A stretch of DNA of 64,000 nucleotides. Source: Neurospora intermedia. Lineage: Eukaryota > Ascomycota > Sordariomycetes > Sordariales > Sordariaceae. Shown piece after piece: positions 33,401-43,969 of the stretch; position 1 is the first letter of the stretch; the number at the start of each line of letters is the position of its first letter. Under the pieces are notes generated by a model. That model was not told the DNA's origin. It searched no databases and was given only the letters and a program-made list of their open reading frames with translations. Made by a program: the position numbers and the translations under genes. The DNA is taken from NCBI GenBank assembly GCA_037102815.1, contig BTPP01000001.1, positions 4,179,001-4,243,000 of the forward strand. The letters are read 5' to 3'.

Positions 33401-36400
33401 TCAAGTCAACCCAACCCAGTACTTTCTCCAAATACTCCCGCTCCTCCTGATATCAAATCTAACCCTGTCCCACTCGCCACTCTCCCTACACTTCTCTTCC
33501 TCCTCCTTCAACTCCTCCAAAACCCTCCAATCATACACCGAGACATGTCTCGGCTCGCCGTTTCGATGTCTTAAGCCTGCATCCCTGACACTCTGGAGGA
33601 ACACCTTGTTGGCCTCCTTTCTTCTGCGGTCCACGAGTATGATCTTTTTCTTCCGCTTGGTCCCACCAGGGGTGCATGAGGGGGTGGGTGTTGGTGCTGA
33701 GCTGTTGAGGACCATGGCTTCCGTGGCGGTTGTTGCCGCTGTCGTGGGCGTTATGGTGGGTGTGTCTGCGGGGAAAATGGATTGCGCCACTACCCACTCC
33801 TTGGGATCGCGTGCATACTCGGTAATCCCGTGGTAACCGAGCAAGTCCTCTGTTACCCAGAGGTAGTCGGCGATGCAAGGGGAGAGCATGAAGGAGATAT
33901 TGGCAATTGTGCATGCATCGCCGAGGTAGCCGCACTTGCTTCTTGTCAGTGCTTCGATTGCGGTGGGGGGAGAGCTAACGTGAGGCCGGGCTGTAGGTTG
34001 GGGTACAGTGAACGTAAAGTCACGAGAGGTAATGCCTAATGACATCGAGTGAGGAAGAGAGACCCGTCCCCGGGGGTTCGTACTCCGGCGGTGCTCCATG
34101 TCTAGGGTAGTGGGCTGGTACATGGAGTTCGCGCCTATGAGTCGAGGAGGAGCGGCCGAGCGAGGGTTGGGATTGCGTCGTGGCGAGGCAGTCTCGATGA
34201 CCATGAGAGGCTCTCGCTGAACAACTGATGAGGATATGGTCTCCCTTCGGGATGTGGACACGTCGTTCTGGCCTTCTGGGTTGTTGTGTTTTCGGATCTT
34301 GCTAATGTCACATTCTAGTTTAGTGGATGAACTATGAGGTCGCTTTTCCCCTCTAGTCACCGTTGAAAGTTCGTTAGTTGACCTCTGCGGAGATTCAACC
34401 ACTGTGGGCAGAAGACGAGGTCGATCTTTGGTCTTTGTCGGTGATCTGATAGCGATGGCCACCGAAGCTGACGATGTGAACGAGTCCCTGCCAACTGAGC
34501 GACATTTGAGGGAGGAGGATGGAGACGAAGGTGGTAGAGCGTCCGGGCATGACGACCTGTTAGGTGTCGACGGGGCTTGGCTTGTCGAGGCGGTGGTTTG
34601 GGTCTGGATCTCGATGCCTCTTGTTTTGGGATCAGCCTGTTCCAGACGTCCGATCCACTCCAACAGCTCCTGGCTTTCTTCGCCTAGGGGCTTTTGTGTC
34701 CCCTGAATTGCCATTGTTTGCAACTCTGAAAAAGACAGAACGTCAAGATAAGTTCTGTCACAGTGTATCTTGTTTACCATCGGGAACCTCGGGGTCCAGA
34801 ATCCAGTATTGCCGGGTCTGTCGAAAGAGAAACACCTTATGTCGAACACTGGGGGTACTTTAAAGACTGTTGTTGGTGTCTTTTTGCCGTCGACCCCGTC
34901 CTCGATCCTCAACGAAAATGCAGTATTGTCTTGCGGATCCACGGCGACTGGTTGGATGGCCGTCATAAAAGCACGCATTTGCGTTTCATTCAGTTCCACC
35001 ACGTTTGTAACAACGAAATCGGGAACTGCTCCGAAGCGCACCACCTCTTCCTTATTGCCCAGACACGCAATGTAAAAGTGCGTCCACTTGATGTTATGAA
35101 AGTCGAAGGACTTTGCTTTGGTCGGGTCGTAACGAGCACCGACCACAGCAAAATCACCCACATCCCCAAACCGTCGGATATACTCCTTCTTGAGTTTAAT
35201 TGCTATGCTGCCAGAGTATCCCACCGACGTATCAAAGTTGAAGTATGTAGCGTCGGGTTTGAGTACCAGGCCTTCTCCACGGTTGGTGATGCACGTCGCA
35301 AACGCACGCCGTAGATCTGATTCCGCGGATGGTCGGCTGCAGTCGATGATCTGCCGCTGGACCAACATCGACCGTCCTTTGATCTCTGTCACTATTTCTT
35401 GGAGACGCTGCATTCTCTCCGAGTGTTTAACAGCCAAGAGCGACTCGTCATCAACAAGGAGAATGTCATAGTAAACGATCATCAAATGTTCCCAAGGGTT
35501 TCGTCTACGTCAAGTCAGCAATGATCATCTAAAAAAAAGTATGTGCAGTTGGGTTCTTACTGTGAGTCCTGTTCCGTGCTAAGGAACGCACCGGACCTGG
35601 ATACATGCTTTCGGATTTTGTAGAAGTCCAATATTTTTTCTTCCTGGAGCGAGTGGATTAGTGACTTGAACACGTTTTGCCCGAGTATTTTGAACAAACC
35701 TTGTCGCTATATACCAGTAGCTCTCCCTCCAAGATGCATCCCTTTTTGAGAGGACATGATGGCTGGTGTAGATTGAGTGATTTTCGGATGGCACTAGTTT
35801 ATATCAGCGGTGTCCGTTCAACGTGCTAAAGAGGTACCCACTCATGTAGAGCTTTCCGGTCTTGTGTGCTATCCTTTCCACTCTTGGAGAATATTTGTAT
35901 ACAGTCGTAGCCCTTACTGATGTCGATATGTACCTGGCAATACTCGCCGTCGTACTTCTCCTCGCAGCTCATCCTACCGTAGTCCATCTGCAAGCAATGC
36001 TTGATGCTTCTTGCCTGGAACCATGGTTGACGGCCAACTTTGACACCCAATCTGGGTTTCAGGTGTTTGGCAAATTCGTCCCTCCCAGTAACCGTTCGTT
36101 CCTGTCTGTGGCTCGCCAGTATGCGGCCAGCATCCACAAAGTCATCCCGCACTTTGACTATCAAGGGCAATCGAGGATGGTAATTACGATATACGAGTTG
36201 CGGGTCAAGAATGACGGGCCGGTAGTTCTTCAAGAATAGTCGCGTGAACCACTTGGCATCTCGAGGGGAGAATCTCGTATAGATATCTCCAAGTGCCTTC
36301 TCTCGGCTTACAGAGGTTGAACTGGGAGGTGAGCTGCGCACTGCAGGGGAGCTAAAGTGACAGTGCGAAGCGATGTCGTGAAGAAGGTTGTCGATCTCCT

Positions 36401-36883
36401 CAACGGTAACTGGTCTGATGGGATCAGGATTGGGCTATATCAACGTCAGTTCCATGTTTCCGAGATAAGATCGTCATGATCCTGCCGTTGTTCAGAACTG
36501 CAACCATCGAATCTGGCATGTAGATTCGCAACACTTACCGTGTCCCTCAGAATACGTTCAACACATTCGGCGAGATCCATGCGCCATTGAGCGTCTGCAT
36601 GTCTCCCAAGTTCTTCCCTTCGGGTCACTCCCAGTACCAGCCCCCTTCCGATGATGCGTTCCAACCTTCCCGGGCCATACCTGAAGACCCTGTCGGTTCT
36701 CTTTTCGGGAAACAGGGTGGAAAGAAGTGCTGTATCGTTGTGGTCGTCGCGGTCAATAAGTGAGCGGTGTTTGGCGAACCAGTCCTCGATGATTTTGGCA
36801 GTAGTCTTTAGGCCAGACTTTGCGCGTTGGTTGTCGTCCAACGCCTGCAGGAGGTCGCACACGTACGAGAAAAGGAAGGGCAT
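33401..36883 (-). CDS. ATP-dependent DNA ligase, ligase-IV-like core with atypical C-terminus
   Basis: Five exons encode 1072 residues: 36539-36883, 35842-36434, 35700-35793, 35561-35643 and 33401-35504. All joins keep frame, for example ALHD/AIRKSL and EQDSQ/RNPWEHL. An N-terminal helical DNA-binding region (FLFSYVCDLLQALDD) precedes the adenylation domain. Motif I is EEKYDGEYCQVH with the catalytic lysine near residue 274. Then come CILEGELLVYSDK, IRKHVSRSGAFL, motif III MIVYYDILLVDD, motif IV GEGLVLKP and motif V AIKLKKEYI. An OB-fold-like part follows, ending near PRFPMVNKIHCDRTYLD. The core order resembles DNA ligase IV (non-homologous end joining), but about 400 Ser/Pro-rich residues follow instead of two clear BRCT domains. 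A final segment (CTIANISFMLSPCIADYLW, then KKKIILVDRRRKEANKVF) could be a degenerate BRCT. Probably a paralogue rather than the canonical ligase IV. Confidence 0.84.
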
Positions 36884-37506
36884 CGTAGGTGGTAAGCTGC
36901 TTCACAGAGAAAGCGTGTCAAGAAGTAAGTGAGAGCATGCAACGTCGGCAGAGGGCATCGGCGCCATGCAAAGACGATCCGAAAAGGAGGTCACCGCGGT
37001 CTGTTGAGAAATTTTTTTGGAGAAGCGTTCGCTGGATCATGTCCGTAACGAAGAAGGACGGTGGTAAAGATAATATGACTTTTATATATGGTAATTCGCA
37101 GTTGGTGTGACACTGGATGGAAGGAAAGAGAAAGGTCGGTCGACGTGTCCATGTGAAGATTGTTCAGTTCAATTTCTAGGCTTCAATGGCAACCACTTGG
37201 GTTACAATTGGCCTTGTGTTTCCGTCAGCACAGTCACTGCCCCGCGATGACCTCCATCCAGGAAGGAGAAGTGTGGAGGGACAGAATCAAATACATGGGC
37301 GACCGCGTTCAAGGGTTGTAACCAGGAGTGGGTCCATGGCGCGTAAACACGTGCATGATGAATGAATACCTGAGATTGTGCAGCCTTGAATAATGAAAGT
37401 ACTTGCGTGTAATGCCCACTTGGACAAAAGTGTGGTCTTGTCCGTATTTATCTTTCTTTATACGCCTATTTTTTCCCTTCTTTGTCCTTGACTTTCATAA
37501 TCATCA
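36884..37506. promoter_or_regulatory. Divergent promoter region, DNA ligase and DUF1115 genes
   Basis: Both genes begin at its edges. A TTTATAC stretch near 37457 could serve the DUF1115 gene. No exon supported. Confidence 0.4.
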
Positions 37507-37954
37507 ATGGATTTATTTCATGCTCTGATCCGGACTCACCACATCACCTCCCGCAAAAAGGTCGCGCACCTCCGAAAAGCGGCCGGCCAGTTGGACTGCT
37601 ATGCGCTCCTCCGAAGCGGGGGTTGTCCTGGCATCATGTATTGCAAAGGTAGCGAGGAAGCCGTCAAGGGGTGGGTGTCCACCGTCCAAGTCAGTCCTTT
37701 ACCTAGCTTGTTGCGTTTGAGTATCCGGATGTAGGAGGGCAGTAATCCTGATGATAATGATGCGAAATCGTAACCAGAGACTGAGATACAAGGACTTCCA
37801 TCTGGCTTCGAAGCCTGCTCTAATAGAGACCAAGTCGGCCCAGTTTAATGATCCAGCGGGGCTGTTCGAGGTGGCAACAGTGAAGGAGTTCGCTGCTGCC
37901 ATGGAGAAGAGGGGGCTTTCCCAATGGTGGGAGCAAGCCATGGGCTTCTCGTGA
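37507..37954 (+). CDS. DUF1115 / Prp3_C domain protein, stand-alone
   Basis: Two exons, 37507-37689 and 37778-37954, encode 119 residues. The join reads VSTVQ/RLRYKDFHLA. The sequence follows the DUF1115 (Prp3 C-terminal) pattern: an early THHITSRKK (the HHI-x-S-x-x-K motif), a hydrophobic strand YALLRSGGCPGIMYCKG, a helix containing AVKGWVSTVQRL, then YKDFHLASKP. In animals the domain usually follows an RWD domain (RWDD2) or ends the splicing factor Prp3; here it stands alone with a short C-terminal extension (LFEVATVKEFAAAMEKRGL). Function of such single-domain proteins is not established. The intron has a GTCAGT donor and an ACCAG acceptor. Confidence 0.82.
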
Positions 37955-39311
37955 AGTGTACACAAGGGAATGAGTAGGATGTGAGGAGAAAGTCTCGAAA
38001 GTGGGCTAAAGACCCAGACAACGACAGCAACCTAAGAAACGGCATGGCGATAAGGCTGGATGAAACGTACACTACATACAGGCATCGGAGCCATGCAGTT
38101 GACGGATGCAGGGCTGAAGAGAAACAAGCGAAAGTGAGGTGCCAATGTCACGTCAAAATGCCGGGCAACATCATGCTGCCGTGGTTGATTGATCAATAAA
38201 TATCAATGTAGTGTACGCTAATACGGTAAAATTGCTTTGTTCGCGGCAGGCAGACAGGCAGGCAGGCAGGGGCCCTGGACGGCAGCTACAGTACAATCCA
38301 GATTGCCCGTTGCGCTTTCTCTCCTGTGAGGTCATAACATCCATCCAAACAGCAAAGACGGGAGGAAGTTATCGATGACTGGAGTGGCACTTTGACTTTT
38401 GCTGCAGTAGCTGAGGTGTACACCGTGGCTCAATCGCGAACTCCGTTACAGTACCTCTACTGTCAACTTCAGTTTGAATATCGACTTGCGCAGGACAAGA
38501 ATCCGACCAAAAGCGGGTAAATTATCGAATACCTCGTGATACCATACCTGTTCCGTCTCTAACCAGCAGACCCCGTACTACCTCTGATCCCGTCACTTTC
38601 CAGGCTCTCGAATCGCTGTGAGCCGCCTGCTCGAACAAACCCTGGACAGCATAACAAAGCGCATCACCAAGTACCTCTACTCTGATTTCCCTCGCAGCGC
38701 AGGTGTGAATCTCCTAGATCTTCCAAGCTGGCTCAATCAAGGTGCGTTGGCGCAAATGACAATCCCATCCCCCAGGGAAAAAGAGGTATTCTTGCCGAGC
38801 ATGTGCGTGTTCCAGGCCTAAGAACCCCCCGGCCAGCCCACAGCGCCCTTGAGGTTTGCGCCGCTACCGCTACAAGTTCAGACGAGCGCCCCACAGCTAA
38901 AACATCCACAATTCGCAACTTTACAGAGATCTCGCCCGTCGTTCGTCTACAAGTCAAAATTTGTCTCCCAGTCCGACAACCCCGACTGCCGCAGCCGTAG
39001 CAGGTACGGGGGACGCCAAGAGGGCAAAATCGACATTTGCTGTCCGTTTGTCGAAAAGACAGAATGCGCAAGCACCGGAAAAGTACGATCCATCCCACCG
39101 ACCGACGTCTCTCCGATCAACCCTCCTCCAGTGACGCGCAGGCCGGCTGACCAGCTTGGGAACTGCAGACAGCCTCGAGACGATTTTCACACCACCCAAC
39201 ATTCATTCCCCGATTATGGGTATGGGCCCGAGCCTTTTCTGTCTTGGTAATTAGGCGCTGATTGTTGGGAGGCAAAAAAGATCCAAGGAGTCCCTAGATG
39301 GAGCAGTCAAA
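37955..39311. promoter_or_regulatory. Intergenic region upstream of the SUMO protease gene
   Basis: This 1.36 kb gap holds the 3' flank of the DUF1115 gene and the promoter of the protease gene. It includes a (GGCA)n run near 38245-38270 and two GTACCTCTACT motifs (near 38452 and 38670). Short frames at 38618-39250 have no domain support. Confidence 0.45.
38245..38270. repeat. (GGCA)n microsatellite
   Basis: About six GGCA-like units with one CAGA interruption, non-coding. Confidence 0.85.
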
Positions 39312-42300
39312 ATGGCGGACTTATTCAACAGAATGGTAAGAGGCGACCGCAGTTTTTGCGAGGCGGCTTTCTCTAACTGTCTCACCAAATAGAAAAGTCT
39401 GGTTACCCCTTGGAAAGCTATCGATACCCTCGACTCACAACCGCGAGCTACAGGCCCGCCTCTCAAGAAACAAAAGACTGGGTCCGAAGATGGCCGCTCA
39501 GTTACGGCTGCAAACGAATACTCGAAGAGCCACTTCGCCTTTTGCCCGGAATCTATCGAAGATGCTGGATCAGATCATGCTGCGCGGACGGACCGTACGG
39601 GAAGTCATGGTAGCCTGACGGGTGTTATCGAATTTCAAAATGTCCAGGGTCTGGGATTGAGGGACGGCAAACCCCGTTCTGACAGGCGTCGTCGCTCCCG
39701 CGCGGGAAGCCAATCCCCTCGGTCAGCTCAAAGATACGGGCGAAGTATCGAGCCCGGAAGAGACGACATTGACAATTCGGACCGGGACGAACTTGCGGAG
39801 AAGAGCCCGTATGTCTCGAGCGGTCCTACTCTCCGACGAGTCAACTCAGCAACGAACATGGTGGATGCAGCTGATGCTGCAATTCTAGGCAGCCCTCGGA
39901 AACGATCAATAGAGCTCCTGAGACCAGTCAAGCGTCCGCTACATCATGTTGATGGCGAAGAGGATGAGCTGGCCCTTGAATCACCCACCAATCCCCGCGC
40001 CCTTAGGCGAGCCGCTTCAAGCTCGACCAACAAGGGGAGCACTCAAGCGACAAAACGAAACAACTCTCATAACCCTGTTTCAAAATCGCAGTCTCTCCAC
40101 CGCCTATACAGTGCCCTCTGTCTGCCAAATCACAGATATATACAGAAAGGACCACAGGGATGGTGCTTTCTTGGCGAGTTTACTAATGGCGCCAAGCAGT
40201 TACAGTTGTGTGCTTGTTCGGGAGAAGGGGATTTATTGCCTGAGTTGGACTGGCTCAAAATCACCAAGAGTGTTAACACAATCCATCACAATACCGAGTC
40301 CTCTTATGTCAAAATTCGCCAGTCAAAGATAGGCAACGTGGGGGGTCAAATGGTGCTCCAGTTCTTTAACACAAAGGAAGCCCAAAACTTCGTGCAATGG
40401 GTGAAGGACAACTTGAGCGCGAACGTCATAGAAATGAACAGGTATTACAATGTACTCTCGGATTCAATGGTATTATCATGCTAACCTTTGGCAGTGCGAC
40501 ACTTCAAAAAACGTACGAAAATCTCATGACCGAGCTCAAAAAAGCCACGTCGGGAAGCCCGTCACCGCTTGCAAATTCAAGAGTCACGCGAACCACATCA
40601 GCTCTCGATGTGGAAGGATCGAGGAATATGGCCTTGGAACCGGCTGGCCTCATAGCGCAGGCAACCGCAGGGTCTCCTACAGCATCAACACGCCGCCGAC
40701 CCCGTCTTGTGGACACATTGCTGTCTTCACAGCAAGCCCTCAGCCATCATTTCGAGCAACGGTCATTCGAGGTTGAAGCTCCGGTTCAGCGGTCATCAAG
40801 AAGACGAAATGATGACACGGTCATGATAGATGCCCCACCGATCTCGTCTGCTCCGGTGAGCCGGTGGACAGAAGACCATCCTGAATGGTCCAAGAATTGG
40901 CGGATGCCCTTAGTCTATCACCGGACGTCGGTAGACAAAGATGACATTCCACGACTGGATGAAGGCCAGTGTTTGAATGACAACTTGCTAGGGTTTGGTT
41001 TACGCTACTTGTTTGAAGAATACCCAGGGAGGCATGACGAACTGAAGAAAAGGGTATACGTGCACAACACCTTCTTTTACGAGAAGCTCAAGCCTGCCAA
41101 GTCCAAGGATATCAACTACGATGGCGTCAAAGGATGGACATCGAAGGTGGACCTACTTTCCTACGACTACATCATTGTCCCGGTCAATGAGTACTATCAC
41201 TGGTGGGTGGCCATCATCTGTAACCCCGGCAGATTGGACCCAAACCACCCGCGGCGTTCTACGAACTCAAGCAGCAGTGGCACAGAGACCAGCGATAGCA
41301 ACTCCATTGAGGGCAAATCGGATGGCAACATCGAGAAGTCAGACGATGTTGAAATGATAGACATCGATAATGAACAGGCTACAGACCAGGGGCAGGAGAT
41401 CAAAGCTCAAGAATCTTGCGTCTCTGTTGACCAAATCGAAACCGACTGCAACAAGGCGGACAGGGCGGGACAGGATGTGGTGGACTTGGTAGCCGACGAC
41501 ACAGACCATGACCTCAGGGAAAAGCTTAAAGGGATAACCAAGCTCCCGAAAAAGGACCCGTCGGAAGAAACGAAGATCCTTACCCTGGACTCCATGGGGA
41601 ACAGCCATTACCCAGCGGTGCAAGCGCTCAAGAAGTATCTTATGGCAGAATTTGAGGATAAGAAGCAAACGAAGATTAAGGATCTTCCAAAACAGATTGG
41701 AATCAAGGCGACCAACATCCCGGAGCAAAACAACTTCTCGGATTGTGGTGTATATCTGCTTGGATACATTCAAGAGTTCGTCAAAGACCCAGACCGGTTC
41801 GCTCACTGCCTGATGCAGAGAGAAAAACCTGGATGGAAGTTTGACCCTTCCGAACTTCGGGAGTATTGGCGGAACACCATTTTCGAAAAGCAAAAGGAAC
41901 ATCAGGCGAAGTATGATGAGGAGAAGAAGAGAAAGAAGGAGGAAGCTGCTAGACGCAAGGCTGCTAGCTCAACTCCATCCGACACAGTGATGAGTGCTAC
42001 AGAGAGCCAGACTTCGGGACGCACTGGTTTGTCCGATGATCCGGCAACCGACAACGTTTCTTCCGCACCTCAATTTGTTAGACCGCCAGTCGTTTCTCGG
42101 AACACCAACCCGAACATACCTGCTCCTGCTCCAAAGCCGACAACTGCTCTCAGGTCACCATTAACGTACGGGGCCTCTTCAGCGACCGGAACAGTGACCA
42201 ACACTGCTGCTGTGGCTGCCGAGAGAGGTGGTGACTCAAAGGGGAATATGCCAGATTCGCTCGAACCTATCCCACGGCCGCCTACTCGGCCCCAGAAAGC

Positions 42301-43144
42301 CGCCGACAACGTTTTTGTTGATCTGGAACGGGACGAATTCGAACTAAAGGACAAGGTCTCTCACCTTTTGCCAGACAGTCCTTTGCCTGGCGAGATCCGT
42401 CGTTCTAGGAACAAGGAGTACGAGCAATCTCCCAAACAGCGCGTCTCTTCGCAGACTCCTAGGCAGAGCCCCGAGGTCAAATTCATACCAAAGCTGCCCG
42501 ACTCTTCTCCGGCCTCTGACAGGCGGACTTCGGGTATTGCTCAGGAGATAAGCCCGCAGACGTTCTACTCCAACGCCCCGCAGAGACCACAGTCGCCAAA
42601 GCTACTGTCGCTAAAGTCACAGTCGCCGAGGCCGCAATCACCTTTGGTCGAACGGAAGCGGAAATCGTTACCAGCGCGCAAGGCAAAGGCATCACCACCC
42701 GCACGTAAGACGGCGCCTTCACCTGAGCTTGTAGCGCAACCCCTCGAATCGATCGAGATCTTCGATCCCCCTACTCCTGAAGCTCAAAGACCGTCGACGA
42801 CTAGCAGCAAAGTCAAAGCCGAGCAGAAGGACAACAATCACGTCAACCACGGAAACAAAACTACCTACAAAAAAACCGATAAACATACCCGCCAGAAGTC
42901 CAGAATACCTAGGAGAGTTGTGGACGATACTGATAGAAGCGGAATTGGTAGCGGGAAGAGTCGCCGTGTAGAACAACAACAGCAACAACATCAACGACAG
43001 CCACATCCCAGCAAGCCCAAGGAAACGGCCGAGACCAAGTCTGAGGAGATCCCCGATTCACCCCCTCCGGCGATGGTCGTGTCTGACATCCCTGCGGTGC
43101 AAAGCGCGGAGATGACTCCTATTGACTTGACTGATGAAAACTGA
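39312..43144 (+). CDS. ulp2: Ulp2-type SUMO-specific cysteine protease (C48)
   Basis: Three exons, 39312-39335, 39393-40441 and 40495-43144, encode 1240 residues. The 24-nt first exon reads MADLFNRM and joins KSLVTPWKAID in frame. The N-terminal third is disordered and basic, followed by a PH-like or substrate-handling segment (GWCFLGEFTNGAKQLQLCA to KEAQNFVQWVKDNLS). The C48 catalytic core begins near DEGQCLNDNLLGFGLRYLF. The catalytic residues are His in YYHWWVAIICNP (about 592), Asp in LTLDSMGNSHYP (about 721), Gln in NIPEQNNFSDCG and Cys in SDCGVYLLGY (about 773). About 110 acidic residues are inserted between His and Asp, as in Ulp2/SENP6-7 enzymes. The C-terminal about 400 residues are disordered and rich in SP sites, ending with VQSAEMTPIDLTDEN, which resembles a SUMO-interacting motif. 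Likely nuclear; trims poly-SUMO chains by family. Confidence 0.88.
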
Positions 43145-43969
43145 GTGAAGATCAGAAGTATGTGGATTGGCTACAGCGTTGAAGTTGTACATGGTTGTAT
43201 GGTTATTGTTGGTGTAAGCATATTCATTCATGCATCCGCCCATTTGCATTGCATGGTTTCGAGGCCTCGATGGCTGGTATAGCATGGCTGCGTTGTCGTT
43301 TTGAAGCTCGTTGCTTGATTGTTTTAGAGTCGAAACTCTCGAACTCCCCAAGTCTTGTACATCTTATCATTTACTTCCAACGCCTTCGGGTATTTGGCGG
43401 TATTGACGTCCATCTAGGACTGAAGGAGTACCTTGGGTCGGCGCACCATCTCAATTTCGAGCTAGATGATGGAGCCTCAATCTAGTGCTGAAGGAAGAAG
43501 TAAGCGCATCGTAATCTGACAGACCACCAATCCTCTGTTGGTACGTTCCCACGGAGAGAATATGACAAGAAGTTGATCATCCCTTTGATGATATATTGGT
43601 GAGGATCCAACGTCTTTTCATGGCTATGTAGCACAACTCAGCACCGAGAACCTAGTGGAATGGATTCAAGATTGACCAGAAACTTTTCAACTCCCTTCAA
43701 ATGCAGTGAGGCTACCTAAAAGATATAGTGTGGTATGTACAATACATGCTCTTTCTAACTTTCTCTTTCTCCTTTGTCTATGAATAGCTTGGCTACCGCA
43801 AATGCGATACAATGTCCAAAGCACTTTGTAACAAATTTCAACAGGCAATGATTATTTGGCTCTCTTCTTCCTCATTCTCCGCGTTCCTCTCGTGTCCCGC
43901 TCCGTCAAATGAGCTAGACAAGACAAGACAAGACAAGACAGACGTACGTATGGTTCCCATCTTCGTCCT
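43145..43969. other. Convergent 3' intergenic region
   Basis: Lies between the stops of the SUMO protease and rrp9 genes. It contains an (AGACA)n microsatellite at 43916-43941 and a GAGGCTACCTAAA copy at 43708-43720. No gene supported. Confidence 0.55.
43916..43941. repeat. (AGACA)n microsatellite
   Basis: Five tandem AGACA units in the 3' flank of rrp9. Confidence 0.9.

Noticed and set aside
38618-39250. Short frames upstream of the SUMO protease start, considered as extra exons
   Set aside because: They do not join in frame through plausible splice sites to MADLFNRM, and the 24-nt first exon at 39312 explains the N-terminus.
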